From assembly GCF_006228385.1 (NCBI RefSeq), contig NZ_CP039852.1:620001-684000 (forward strand): 64,000 nucleotides of DNA. The letters are read 5' to 3'. The stretch's first letter is position 1. Each line of letters opens with the position of its first letter. Origin of the DNA: Salinimonas iocasae. Lineage in GTDB: Bacteria > Pseudomonadota > Gammaproteobacteria > Enterobacterales > Alteromonadaceae. Under the pieces are notes generated by a model. That model saw only the letters and a list, made by a program, of their open reading frames with translations, did not search any database and was not told the DNA's origin. Of the stretch, positions 18,581 through 28,217 are shown in pieces. The position numbers and the translations under genes are program-made.

Positions 18581-19438
18581 ATGAATAAAATAGTCGCAAC
18601 GATATGTGCTGCCACATTTACTATGAGTAGCGCAGTGAGCGCACAGGACAGGTTTAGCAATGTAAATATACAGAGCGAAGCGCTAGAAGGCTCGGTGCAT
18701 ATGCTTACCGGTCAGGGCGGCAATATTGGGGTGTCAGCGGGTGAAGACGGCGTGCTGATTATTGATGACCAGTTTGAGCCACTGGCTGAAAAAATATCAA
18801 TGGCGCTTGATAAGCTGGGCTCCGATAAACCTCAATTTATCATTAATACGCATTTTCATGGCGACCACACCGGCAGTAATGCATGGTTCCACTCAAACAA
18901 GCAAAGCACCATTCTTGCCCACGAGAATGTTCGGATACGGCTGAAAAAGGACGACGAGACAAACCAGGCTGCGTTGCCTGTTCTGACTTACCAGGACGGC
19001 ATTAAACTCCATTTTAATAACGAAACCCTGCATATCTGGCATCTGGGTAACGGTCATACTGACGGTGACTCCGTAATCTGGTTTGAGGAACCGAATGTAT
19101 TGCACACCGGTGATTTATTCTTCAATGAACGGTTTCCGTTTATCGATTTAAAATCAGGCGGGTCGGTAGATGGCTATATTAAGGCAGTAACGTCGCTGTT
19201 GGGGAAAATAGATGACAACACTGTCATTATTCCTGGCCACGGACCCCTTGCTGATAAAGCAGACTATAAGGCGTTTTTATCCATGATTGAAGCGACCCGC
19301 GATATTGTGAATAAGCATAAGCAAGATGGTATGACGGTTGAAGAAATTGTTGATACCGGCCTGGGCGAGAAATTCGCTTCGTGGAGCTGGGGCTTCATCA
19401 ACGAGGAAAAGTGGATTCGTACACTCTACAACGGGTAG
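18581..19438 (+). CDS. Exported metallo-beta-lactamase-fold hydrolase
   Basis: This 285-residue protein has a Sec signal peptide (MNKIVATICAATFTMSSAVSAQ) and is therefore periplasmic. The metallo-beta-lactamase zinc motif HFHGDHTGSN is intact near residue 90, with further ligands in GNGHTDGDS and PGHGPLAD. It resembles the subclass B3 or quinoprotein-relay-type hydrolases rather than a clinical beta-lactamase. Substrate is unknown. It lies 35 bases upstream of a second, unrelated MBL-fold gene on the same strand, possibly sharing a transcript. Confidence 0.85.
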   Translation: MNKIVATICAATFTMSSAVSAQDRFSNVNIQSEALEGSVHMLTGQGGNIGVSAGEDGVLIIDDQFEPLAEKISMALDKLGSDKPQFIINTHFHGDHTGSNAWFHSNKQSTILAHENVRIRLKKDDETNQAALPVLTYQDGIKLHFNNETLHIWHLGNGHTDGDSVIWFEEPNVLHTGDLFFNERFPFIDLKSGGSVDGYIKAVTSLLGKIDDNTVIIPGHGPLADKADYKAFLSMIEATRDIVNKHKQDGMTVEEIVDTGLGEKFASWSWGFINEEKWIRTLYNG

Positions 19439-19473
19439 TCAATCCGCAATATCATTGGTGTCTGCCTTACTGA

Positions 19474-20592
19474 ATGCTAAACATTATTAAAAAAATAACT
19501 ATCTTTCTGGCTGTGATTATCAGCCTTTTACTTTTGGCTGCGTATGGGATCAACCAGAACCTGGTAACGCTATCTGAAAAAGATTACAGCGTTGAATATT
19601 TTGTCGATGGCAATTTTGTAAATCAGCCTCCCCGTGCAGAAGATTCTCCTTTTAAGTTTTTCAGTATTCTTTATCGTCGATTCACGCAAGAGCGCGAGGC
19701 CTCACGGCCTGAGACACCCGTTCCAGTCCGCCCCCTAACGCGTGCGCAACTGGAACGTTTGCCCGATAACGATGTACATGTGGTTAAGCTCGGTCATTCG
19801 GGTCTTTTGATAAAGGCGCACAAAGAGTACTGGTTAATAGACCCCATATTCTCACAGCGCGCATCGCCGTTTTCTTTCATGGGGCCGGAGCGCTTTCATC
19901 CATCACCAATAGCAATTAAAGAATTGCCTTCTGTTTCGCGAATTTTGTTAACCCACAATCATTATGATCATCTTGATGAAGAGACGATACGCCAGCTTGA
20001 TAATGACAACCTGCAATATACGGTACCACTTGGTGTAAAAGCCGAGCTTATTTCGTGGGGCGTTGACGCGGGTAGGGTTTCTGAACTGGGGTGGTGGGAC
20101 GCGAAGGCCGTAAAGAATGGGGAAGTAGTATTGGTTCCTGCGCAACACTTTTCCGGACGCGGTTTAAGTGATCGAAACAAGTCATTGTGGGGCGCCTGGG
20201 TTATCAGATTAAACGACAAGCGTTTGTTCGTCAGTGGTGATTCAGGATATTTTGATGGCTTTAAAAAGATAGGACGCCGTTACGGGCCTTTTGATATGGC
20301 GTTTATAGAAAATGGTGCCTATGCCCCATACTGGCCCGACGTACATATGACGCCGGCACAAACTATTCAGGCTACCCTGGATATCAACGCTTCCTATTTG
20401 GTGCCAGTTCACAACAGTACATTCGATCTGGCTTTTCACCCCTGGTTCGAGCCTTTAGAAAAAATCTCGGCAGCGGCGAACAACGCTAATGTCAAATTGC
20501 TCACCCCGCGTTTTGGAGAAATAATCAATGTGCAGCAGCCGGCCACCTTTGATACCTGGTGGCGCGACGTAATGCAACCGCGTTATCGGTAG
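19474..20592 (+). CDS. Membrane-anchored MBL-fold hydrolase (UlaG/NAPE-PLD-like)
   Basis: The 372 residues begin with one membrane helix (about 7-27), followed by a metallo-beta-lactamase domain of the beta-lactamase superfamily 2 type related to NAPE-hydrolysing phospholipase D and UlaG. Zinc-binding LTHNHYDHLDEE is present near residue 165, with FSGRGLSDRN and VPVHNSTFDLAFHPW further on. The family acts on lipids or phosphorylated sugars; the substrate here cannot be inferred. Orientation of the catalytic domain would be periplasmic if the N-terminal helix is a signal anchor. Confidence 0.82.
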   Translation: MLNIIKKITIFLAVIISLLLLAAYGINQNLVTLSEKDYSVEYFVDGNFVNQPPRAEDSPFKFFSILYRRFTQEREASRPETPVPVRPLTRAQLERLPDNDVHVVKLGHSGLLIKAHKEYWLIDPIFSQRASPFSFMGPERFHPSPIAIKELPSVSRILLTHNHYDHLDEETIRQLDNDNLQYTVPLGVKAELISWGVDAGRVSELGWWDAKAVKNGEVVLVPAQHFSGRGLSDRNKSLWGAWVIRLNDKRLFVSGDSGYFDGFKKIGRRYGPFDMAFIENGAYAPYWPDVHMTPAQTIQATLDINASYLVPVHNSTFDLAFHPWFEPLEKISAAANNANVKLLTPRFGEIINVQQPATFDTWWRDVMQPRYR

Positions 20593-20595
20593 CAC

Positions 20596-22245
20596 TTATT
20601 TCTCAAATACTTTTTCTCCGGCCACCCAGGTTTGTTCTACCGATGTTTTCCAAAGCGCTTCAGGCTTCACGGAAAATATATCCTGGTCGACGATAATAAA
20701 GTCGGCCCACTTACCAGGGGTCAGTGTACCCAGACTATCTTCCATATGCGCGGCGTAAGCAGCATCCAGCGTGAACCCCTTAAATGCCTGTTTGATGCTT
20801 AGCGCTTCATGGGCATACCAGCCTTTTACCGGATTATTATCGCGATCCTGTCGGGTTACCGCTGCATGAATACCATAGAACGGGTTAGCCAGTTCAACCG
20901 GGAAGTCAGAGCCAAGAGGCACGGCAATGCCTGACTTTAACAGGGTTTGCCAGGCATAAGCGCCTTCCATTCGCGCTTTGCCAATACGATCTTCTGCCAT
21001 ATTCTTATCGCTGGTGGCGTGAGTTGGCTGCATTGATGGCAATATCTGTAACGAGGAAAAACGCGCTAAATCTGAGGGGGCAACTACCTGAGCGTGCTCG
21101 ATACGATTACGCAGAGATTGTCCGCCATGCTCATCGAATGTCGCCTCAAACTGGTCAAGAGCCAGTCGGTTTGCCCGATCGCCGATAGCATGAAAATTAA
21201 GCTGAAATCCGGCATTAATAACCTGATTAAACAAACCAGGAAAATCTTCAGGCTGGGTCACCATAAGCCCTTTTTGATGCGGAGCATCGCTGTAAGGCTT
21301 CAACAGTGCTGCGCCACGGCTTCCCAACGCGCCATCACCATAGGCTTTCACACTGTTGATAAACAGATAGTCATCAGCGTCACGAATCGGCCCGTTGTCG
21401 AGCATAGTGGCAAGCTGGCTGTCTGTTGCACTTATCATGGCATAAATACGAACCGGTAAAGTGCTCTCTACCGCCCGACGTAAATAAAAGTCATACACGG
21501 AGTGAGGGATGCCCGCATCGTGCATCGCTGTAACACCGTTGGCCAATAAGTGTTGACCTGCCGCATCGAGTTGCGCGCTGAGTTGCTTATTTCCGGTTGC
21601 CGGAATGTGTTTTTCAAGCAAACCCATAGCGTTGTCTATCAGCACGCCTGTGGGATTACCCTGGGCATCTTTGACTATCTGCCCGCCTTTAGGTGATTGA
21701 GTATTCTTATCAATGCCAGCTATCTTCAGCGCGCGGCTGTTAGCCCAGCCAGCATGACCATCGACGCGGGTTAGCCATACCGGTCGGTCATCAATTTTTG
21801 AATCAAGGTCGCTGGCTCGCGGGTAGGCGCGATCAGACCATAACTCCTGATTCCAGCCACGTCCTGTAATCCACTCGCCCGCAGAGTTGGCCAGTGCATA
21901 TTCAGCAACCTTTGATACCGCTTGCTGTACACTGTCGGTATCCCGCAAATCAACTTCCAGCAAGTTGCTGCCCAGACCGAGTAAGTGTCCGTGCGCGTCG
22001 ATCATGCCGGGTAACAACGTTTTTCCGCTGCCATCGACCATGCGATCGTATTGCACTGTTGTGTCAGGGTTCAGGCCTGATATTTTACCATCGTCCACAG
22101 CCAGAGCTTTAAACGTTACCAGTTCGCCGCTTTCATCAAGCGTGTATCCGTTCACATTTTTAATCAGCAATGTATCGGCATAGACCGGGGTGGCCCCAAT
22201 TACCAGTGCTGCGGCTAAAGACAGTTTTTTATAGATGTTGCTCAT
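20596..22245 (-). CDS. Exported amidohydrolase (YtcJ-like)
   Basis: This 549-residue metal-dependent amidohydrolase of the YtcJ/ExeR-like group has a signal peptide (MSNIYKKLSLAAALVIGATPVYA), so it acts in the periplasm. The metal-binding HxH lies in GMIDAHGHLLGLGS (about residue 80), with later ligands in FHAIGDRANRLALDQ and GSDFPVELANP. Its first 17 bases overlap the end of the upstream dehydratase gene, showing co-translation. The substrate is unknown; relatives act on N-substituted amino compounds. Confidence 0.87.
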   Translation of the reverse strand: MSNIYKKLSLAAALVIGATPVYADTLLIKNVNGYTLDESGELVTFKALAVDDGKISGLNPDTTVQYDRMVDGSGKTLLPGMIDAHGHLLGLGSNLLEVDLRDTDSVQQAVSKVAEYALANSAGEWITGRGWNQELWSDRAYPRASDLDSKIDDRPVWLTRVDGHAGWANSRALKIAGIDKNTQSPKGGQIVKDAQGNPTGVLIDNAMGLLEKHIPATGNKQLSAQLDAAGQHLLANGVTAMHDAGIPHSVYDFYLRRAVESTLPVRIYAMISATDSQLATMLDNGPIRDADDYLFINSVKAYGDGALGSRGAALLKPYSDAPHQKGLMVTQPEDFPGLFNQVINAGFQLNFHAIGDRANRLALDQFEATFDEHGGQSLRNRIEHAQVVAPSDLARFSSLQILPSMQPTHATSDKNMAEDRIGKARMEGAYAWQTLLKSGIAVPLGSDFPVELANPFYGIHAAVTRQDRDNNPVKGWYAHEALSIKQAFKGFTLDAAYAAHMEDSLGTLTPGKWADFIIVDQDIFSVKPEALWKTSVEQTWVAGEKVFEK

Positions 22246-23254
22246 GTTGTGATTCTTCCTCAGGACATATCATGGGCGGCTGTAGCAGGTAATCCTGCTG
22301 CCAGATTTTTTGCATGCTGGTGGCGCTGATATTGCCACCAGATAGCATGACCAAGGCCGTTTTGGGTGTTTCGTTTTCAACAGCCCATGCCGCAACGGCT
22401 GCCATCGTCATGGCACTGGTTGGCTCTATGTGAAGTTTTAACAGGTGCTGTAGCCACTGTGTCCAGTAGGCAATTTGAATCTCATCGACTTCATAAAAAT
22501 CATCCAGCTCCTGTAAAAAAGCGAAAGTATGCTCACCAACGCTGGGCGTGGCAGCACCATCGGCCAGCGTTTGTGCTGGACCGGGCAGTGTTTCTATTAT
22601 TCCGCTTTGCAACGACTTTGCGGCATCGTTGGCGTTAGCAGGCTCTGCACCAATGACCTTCGCATCAGGTAACATGCCGCGCGTAGCCAAAAAGCTTCCG
22701 CTAAGTAAACCACCACCGCCGCAGGGGGCAAAAACGGCATCAACATTACCGGCTTCTTCGATTGCTTCCAGCGCAGCGGTTCCCTGACCAGCAATAACAT
22801 CTTTGTCATTAAATGGCGGGATCCAGAGTGTTCCTGGCAGCTGCGCGGCTTCGCTGACTGCCTCATCCGCTTCGGGACGGCTATCATAAAGCTTCAGATC
22901 GGCGCCATAGCTTTTGGTAGCAGCGGCTTTAATTGGTGAAATACTTTTGGCAGCAAAGATAGTAACGGGAATATTATAAAGCGATGCGGCGTAGGCAACA
23001 GCCTGTGCGTGGTTGCCTGAACTATTTGCCACTACCCGTTGCGGCAGTGTCCCGCACTCGGCGTGGTGGGCCAGAACGTTTACCGCGCCCCGCAATTTAA
23101 AGGCACCTATCTTTTGCAGACACTCAGCTTTAAATATTATCCGGTGGCCCAGCCATTTGTTGAGTAATGCCGATTCGAACAACGGCGTTTTGTGCACTTT
23201 CCCCTGAATACGTTTAGCGGCATTCAGTACGTCGTCAAAAGTGGGTTGATTCAT
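22229..23254 (-). CDS. PLP-dependent threonine/serine dehydratase
   Basis: This 341-residue fold-type II PLP enzyme resembles biosynthetic/catabolic threonine dehydratases and serine racemase. The lysine that binds PLP is in GAFKLRGAVN (about residue 56), the substrate loop is SSGNHAQAVAYAA, and the phosphate-binding glycine run is CGGGGLLSG. No ACT regulatory domain follows, so it is unlikely to be feedback-inhibited like IlvA. It overlaps the amidohydrolase by 17 bases; the pair might jointly deaminate an amino acid released by the hydrolase, which is inference. Confidence 0.85.
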   Translation of the reverse strand: MNQPTFDDVLNAAKRIQGKVHKTPLFESALLNKWLGHRIIFKAECLQKIGAFKLRGAVNVLAHHAECGTLPQRVVANSSGNHAQAVAYAASLYNIPVTIFAAKSISPIKAAATKSYGADLKLYDSRPEADEAVSEAAQLPGTLWIPPFNDKDVIAGQGTAALEAIEEAGNVDAVFAPCGGGGLLSGSFLATRGMLPDAKVIGAEPANANDAAKSLQSGIIETLPGPAQTLADGAATPSVGEHTFAFLQELDDFYEVDEIQIAYWTQWLQHLLKLHIEPTSAMTMAAVAAWAVENETPKTALVMLSGGNISATSMQKIWQQDYLLQPPMICPEEESQHEQHL

Positions 23255-23456
23255 AAGGTAAAAATAAAAATGGGTAATAGCACTACCTTATCACTGTCCG
23301 GGCCCGGCCGCGAATGACTTACCGCTTTACCCGGTAAACTTAACGTACCGCTGTTGGCCGTTAAGCAATAACCGCCGATTTACTTTTCCTGTGACTGAAT
23401 TTTAATAAAGCTTCGTAGTAATCTTTATATCAATTGCCAAAAGAAGGAAGGTACCA

Positions 23457-23831
23457 ATGGGATTATTAGATGCGCTGATGGGTAACGCGAGCGAAGTCAG
23501 TATTGAGGATGTACAGGAGCAACTTGCGCCTATGCTGGCCGACAATGAATCGGTTTCAACAGCTTACAGGTTGGTTCGCGACCTTATTGTCTTTACATCA
23601 AGCCGTATTGTTCTTATCGATAAGCAGGGAATTAGTGGGCGCAAAGTTAACTATCACTCCATTCCCTATAAGTCTATTACCCAGTTCAGCGTGGAGACTG
23701 CAGGGCATTTTGACATGGATTCAGAGCTTCGCGTTTGGGTCTCAGGCCAGGACGGGCCGGTCACGATTGAACTTAATAAAAAAGCTGCAGCAGGAGTTCA
23801 GCACACATTGGCAAACCGCTTGTTCGGATAA
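23457..23831 (+). CDS. Bacterial PH-domain protein
   Basis: This 124-residue protein resembles the bPH_1 (YvbH/PHb) group of bacterial pleckstrin-homology-like domains. Segments RLVRDLIVFTSSRIVLIDKQ and YHSIPYKSITQFSVETAGHFD are typical. These form rings in solution and no lipid role is established. AAGGAAG precedes the ATG. It is monocistronic with a hairpin shared with the convergent protease gene. Confidence 0.85.
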   Translation: MGLLDALMGNASEVSIEDVQEQLAPMLADNESVSTAYRLVRDLIVFTSSRIVLIDKQGISGRKVNYHSIPYKSITQFSVETAGHFDMDSELRVWVSGQDGPVTIELNKKAAAGVQHTLANRLFG

Positions 23832-23834
23832 ATA

Positions 23835-23863
23835 AAAAAGGCCAGCGTCATGCTGGCCTTTTT
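23835..23863. terminator. Bidirectional terminator between PH-domain and S8 protease genes
   Basis: A perfect 12-bp stem AAAAAGGCCAGC / GCTGGCCTTTTT with a five-base loop gives a T-run on either strand between convergent genes. Confidence 0.9.
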
Positions 23864-23879
23864 GCTACAACGTACTGAC

Positions 23880-25721
23880 TTAGAAAGTAACAGTTACTGT
23901 TGCAGAACATACCGTGCTTGATGCTTCACATACCTGATACTGATAAGTACCGCCACCTTTGGTGTTCAGAGAATCAGTATATGCGCCATCGTTAGCAGTC
24001 GTAGTGATTACCGCGCCGTTGCGATAAACATCAACATTGCTGGTAGTAGCATCACCCCATACAAGGTCTACAGCCTGAGTGCCTTTAGACTTATAGCCTG
24101 TTGCGGACAGTGTCAGATCACCACCTGTAGGCTCTTCACCTGTACCACCACCTGAACAGCCATTCGCTGTCAGATAAGCACTTGCATCAGCAGCCTGTAC
24201 GATACCGTGACCGAAGTAAACATCTTTACCAGCAGCGCCGGCATCGCGCGCAGTTGCTTTAAGCGCGCCACGGATGTCTTCACCGGTACACTGAGGATGG
24301 TTAGACCATACCAGTGCCGCAACACCTGCTACTGCTGGTGTAGCCATAGACGTACCGCTCATGAAGCCGTAGTCGCTGGCGCCGATGCTGATATCCATCG
24401 TGCTTGCAGCAAGCAGCGCATCACGATCTTCAAACGCCGCACCTACTGCAGGGATAGTTGTATCATTGGTTTCACCCAGCGTGCCGTAAAGCATGCCTGG
24501 TTCGTTGTTAATCACAACCGCACCGATACCACCTGAGCTTTCACAGTTATTTACCTTATCGTAGAAGCTGATGCTACCACGGTCGATTACACAGACTTTA
24601 CCGGCTGCATTGGCATCAACGCTGTCCCCAATACCCATGAAGTAAGTGCTGCCTGATGCATCACCGCTGTTTTCCATTGAAGATGCTGCAACGCCTGCGC
24701 CATCAGCTGTCAGTGAAGCCATAGTCGCGCCACCTGCAGGGTAAGTAGACAATGTGTCTACACCGCCAGCGGTTGCTTCTACACAGATAGTTTCATCAGT
24801 GGTGACGTTTTTGCCACGGCCTGATGTACAGCTTGGATACTGAGAAAAATCTGCGATGTTATCATCGGCATCGTTGGCACCAATCATCATTACCGCAGGG
24901 TAACCAGCGGGATATGAACGGACATTGTTGCCATCGTTGCCGGCTGCAGCAACAACAAAACCACCATTTTGAACAAAGTCGATGAAGGCATTTTCTTCAG
25001 TGCTGTTTGCACCGCCGCCGCCAAGACTCATGTTGATAATGTTGGCACCGGCTTGCGAACATTTCTGTGCTGCATATGCCAGATCTGAAGAGTATCCCCA
25101 GCCGCTTTCATTGAATACTTTAATGATGTGCATATCAACGCCTGGTGCCATACCTACTACACCATAACCGTTATCTGCTGCACCGATAGTACCAGCAACG
25201 TGGGTACCATGTGGGCCACCATTGTCATACCAGTTGCCTGTGCCCGGATCGTTGTCACCGGTAATGGCTGACCAGACGAAGTCAGAGTTAGAGCTGTCCA
25301 GACCAGAGTCGATTACACAGACTTTCATGCCTGCACTTGGGTTGAAAGTAACCTGATCAGCCTGTGCCTGATAAACAGCGTAAGGTGTAATTTGTGTTGT
25401 GGACGGATCGCCTGCATCGTCATTGTACAATGCCATAGGGCGACGAACCTGATCCTGTTCTACCAATTTAACATGAGGGTTGTTTAATAATCCTTTTACC
25501 TCAGCGAGAGACTTGCCGGAAAATGAAGCTGCGATAAAGCCATCTGCATCAACCTTGATGTCTCCACCGGCCTGCCTGGCCAGCGCTTTTACAATACCCT
25601 TACCGTTATTATCAACCTGGATGATATAGCGGCTTTCGCTATCACTATTATTTGCCAGAGCTGAAAAGCTAAGCGCTACTAACGATGCTGCAAGAGTAGG
25701 TTTGATTGTTTTATTAAACAT
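23880..25721 (-). CDS. Secreted subtilisin-like serine protease (S8) with PA insert
   Basis: The 613-residue preproprotein has a signal peptide (to about residue 25), a propeptide-like region ending near 110, and an S8 catalytic domain. The triad is visible: Asp in VCVIDSGLDS, His in GPHGTHVAGT and Ser in SGTSMATPAVAG. A PA domain is inserted between His and Ser (KVCVIDRGSISFYDKV). After a Gly-rich linker a C-terminal fibronectin-like domain of about 80 residues begins at GGDLTLSATGYK. The start at 25721 is preferred over upstream in-frame codons because it creates the signal peptide. It probably degrades extracellular protein. Confidence 0.93.
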   Translation of the reverse strand: MFNKTIKPTLAASLVALSFSALANNSDSESRYIIQVDNNGKGIVKALARQAGGDIKVDADGFIAASFSGKSLAEVKGLLNNPHVKLVEQDQVRRPMALYNDDAGDPSTTQITPYAVYQAQADQVTFNPSAGMKVCVIDSGLDSSNSDFVWSAITGDNDPGTGNWYDNGGPHGTHVAGTIGAADNGYGVVGMAPGVDMHIIKVFNESGWGYSSDLAYAAQKCSQAGANIINMSLGGGGANSTEENAFIDFVQNGGFVVAAAGNDGNNVRSYPAGYPAVMMIGANDADDNIADFSQYPSCTSGRGKNVTTDETICVEATAGGVDTLSTYPAGGATMASLTADGAGVAASSMENSGDASGSTYFMGIGDSVDANAAGKVCVIDRGSISFYDKVNNCESSGGIGAVVINNEPGMLYGTLGETNDTTIPAVGAAFEDRDALLAASTMDISIGASDYGFMSGTSMATPAVAGVAALVWSNHPQCTGEDIRGALKATARDAGAAGKDVYFGHGIVQAADASAYLTANGCSGGGTGEEPTGGDLTLSATGYKSKGTQAVDLVWGDATTSNVDVYRNGAVITTTANDGAYTDSLNTKGGGTYQYQVCEASSTVCSATVTVTF

Positions 25722-25897
25722 ATATTTTTTCTTCTTCACTTGTTGAATTGCGTCAGACGGGTGTCGGTTAAAACCAATCTTATTTTCTATTTCCGAATGA
25801 CTTCTATGGGTGAATCCCATAATCAACATAATGGAGTTACTGAGGACTTTGCAAGTACAAAAAAGCTAATGTAATGATAAGTGCATTGTTTAGAACA

Positions 25898-25935
25898 AAA
25901 AAAAGGCAAAGGTTGTGATGCCTTTGCCTTTTTTT
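25898..25935 (-). terminator. Terminator after the S9 peptidase gene
   Basis: A long stem (AAAAAAAGGCAAAGG / CCTTTGCCTTTTTTT) with an eight-base loop follows the S9 peptidase stop. The T-run is on the minus strand. Confidence 0.85.
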
Positions 25936-25952
25936 GCCAAAAAGAGAAATGT

Positions 25953-28160
25953 TTATTTCTCAGGGTGTAAATTTCTGTTGAAAAAGTTTGTGATTGTCTT
26001 ATACAGGTGCGTGCCGGTTTGCTTACCACGAATGCTGTGCTTTTTACCTGGATAATCCATGGTTTCAAAGGGCTTAGCCATATCCTGTAGGTGTTTATAC
26101 AAACGGGTACTATGGGTAAATAATACGTTATCGTCAGCCATTCCATGATAAATCAAAAGCGGACCTTTTAACCCTTCTGCATATGGAAACACGGAAGAGT
26201 TAGTATAAGCATCATCATCCTTCGCAGGGTTGCCCATATAGCGCTCAGTGTAATGTGTATCATACAGACGCCAGTCTGTTACCGGCGCACCCGACACACC
26301 AGCCTTGAAGTACTCACCTGCTTTGAACATCGTCATAAGTGTCATGTAACCACCATAACTGTGGCCATGCACCCCGATACGTTCAGGGTCAACATAATCC
26401 AGTGAGCGCAAGAACTTAACGCCCTCTACCTGGTCGTCCACCTCAACGGTGCCCATTCTTTTATAGATAGGGTCTTCAAAACCTTTTCCGCGGTAGTTGG
26501 AGCCGCGGTTATCAATGGAGAAAACAACATATCCCTGGTCTACCCAGTACTGCATCAGTAGGCCACGGTTTCCGCCCCACTTATTGGTTACCACCTGAGC
26601 GTGCGGCCCGCCATACAAAAACACGATCGCCGGACGCTTTGTACTGGTGTTTTCAGGCTTATACAACCGATAGTAGAGCGTAGCATCATCAGGTGTAGTC
26701 AGCGTGCCGAATTCTGGTTTGTTCCAGCTATCCAGATATGGCGTGAGAGGGTGGTCCTGATCCAGTTTGTTTTCTTCAAGCCAGGTAATTTGCTTACCAT
26801 CTGCTTTGTGCAGGCTGACCTGAGGGGGGCGGTTTGCAGTGGAAAACTCATCCACATAGATAGAGCCATCGGCGGCAAAGTTTATTTCGTGGAAACCATC
26901 CCGCTCAGAGATACGGGTGATGTCGCCACCATCCAGCGTTACTGAGTATAAATGGCTCTCCAGCGGTGTATCTTTGCGACCGGTGAAGTAGATAACACCT
27001 TTGCTTTCATCAATGGCGCGAACTTCTTCCACAACCCAGTTTCCACTGGTCAACTGGCGAGCCAGCTTGCCGTCCTGACCAAACAGGTAAAGATGTTTAA
27101 AGCCATCTCTTTCAGAGGCCCAGATAAACTGATTGTTCTTTTTCAAAAAGTGTAAATCATCATGCAAATTTACCCAGGTATCACTGATCTCGCTTAATAG
27201 TGTAGATTGTGATTCAGACTCGACATTGTAAGCGCGCAGCTCCAGCCTCTGCTGGTTACGGCTTTGCCACTGATAGGTGAAAGTCTCACTATCCGGCATC
27301 CATTTTCCGCGTGCCAGGTAAATGTCCTTTTCCTTACCCAAATCGACCCACTGACGCTCTTTAGTTTTAATATTTTCAATCGCCAGTTCGATATTCACAT
27401 TGTTCGTGCCGGCTTTGGGATAGCGCTGTTCGATCATTTTGATATCGTCAGCGTAAATTTCTGACCGTGTAATTACCTCAACCGGCGATTCGTCTACTTT
27501 GGTAAAGGCGATATAGCTTTCATCCGGTGCCCACCAGTAACCGGTCATTCTGCCCATTTCTTCCTGAGCAACAAATTCAGCCATGCCCATTTTAATATTG
27601 TCGCCACCTTCAGTGGTGATAGCCCGCTCTTCGCCGGTTTCAATATTTTTGATGAACAGATTCTGGTTACGGATAAATGAAATGTACGTCCCTTTCGGAG
27701 ACAACTTGATATCAGTCTCAAAGGTTTCTGTATCAAGAAGCTGTCGGGCACCTTCTTCGCCAAGACGGTGATAATATACGTCACCGCCTAACGGAAATAA
27801 CAGGGCACTACCATCCTGCGACCACTCGTAGCTCACAATGCCAGTCCCAGATAAGCGCATGCGCTCGCGCCGCGCTTTTTCCTCGTCGGATAAGGCCTGA
27901 TCGCCGGGTAACAGTTCCTGAGAATCAAACAGCATTTGCGTCTTGCCTGACGCAACATGATATTCCCACAAATCAAGCTGGTCGTAATCAGACGCTTTAC
28001 CTTTCAAAAAAGTTACTCGCTGTCCGTCAGGAGATACTTTAAGATCGCGGGGTGCATTGCCGTCCAGAGACGGTGATTCAAAAATTCGCTCAATGGTGAG
28101 AGTGTTTGCCGAAACGGCGCTGCTGAGCATAATGGCTCCAATCATTAACGCTTTTTTCAT
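25953..28160 (-). CDS. Exported S9 family peptidase (dipeptidyl-peptidase IV-like)
   Basis: This 735-residue prolyl-oligopeptidase-family enzyme has a signal peptide (MKKALMIGAIMLSSAVSAN) and a DPP IV-type N-terminal beta-propeller (about 35-470), including the region WAPDESYIAFTKVDESPV. A C-terminal alpha/beta hydrolase domain carries the nucleophile in HGHSYGGYMTLM, the acid in HGMADDNVLF and the His in PGKKHSIRG. It would release dipeptides in the periplasm, complementing the neighbouring secreted protease. Own terminator downstream; divergent from the next gene. Confidence 0.92.
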   Translation of the reverse strand: MKKALMIGAIMLSSAVSANTLTIERIFESPSLDGNAPRDLKVSPDGQRVTFLKGKASDYDQLDLWEYHVASGKTQMLFDSQELLPGDQALSDEEKARRERMRLSGTGIVSYEWSQDGSALLFPLGGDVYYHRLGEEGARQLLDTETFETDIKLSPKGTYISFIRNQNLFIKNIETGEERAITTEGGDNIKMGMAEFVAQEEMGRMTGYWWAPDESYIAFTKVDESPVEVITRSEIYADDIKMIEQRYPKAGTNNVNIELAIENIKTKERQWVDLGKEKDIYLARGKWMPDSETFTYQWQSRNQQRLELRAYNVESESQSTLLSEISDTWVNLHDDLHFLKKNNQFIWASERDGFKHLYLFGQDGKLARQLTSGNWVVEEVRAIDESKGVIYFTGRKDTPLESHLYSVTLDGGDITRISERDGFHEINFAADGSIYVDEFSTANRPPQVSLHKADGKQITWLEENKLDQDHPLTPYLDSWNKPEFGTLTTPDDATLYYRLYKPENTSTKRPAIVFLYGGPHAQVVTNKWGGNRGLLMQYWVDQGYVVFSIDNRGSNYRGKGFEDPIYKRMGTVEVDDQVEGVKFLRSLDYVDPERIGVHGHSYGGYMTLMTMFKAGEYFKAGVSGAPVTDWRLYDTHYTERYMGNPAKDDDAYTNSSVFPYAEGLKGPLLIYHGMADDNVLFTHSTRLYKHLQDMAKPFETMDYPGKKHSIRGKQTGTHLYKTITNFFNRNLHPEK

Positions 28161-28217
28161 TATTATCTACGCTTTACGCTGTGGATGGTTATCTGATGCA
28201 ATACAGGATGACATAAC

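Noticed and set aside
18581..19438. Antibiotic-resistance beta-lactamase
   Set aside because: The zinc motif alone defines the fold, not the substrate. The neighbourhood offers no resistance context, so only MBL-fold hydrolase is claimed.
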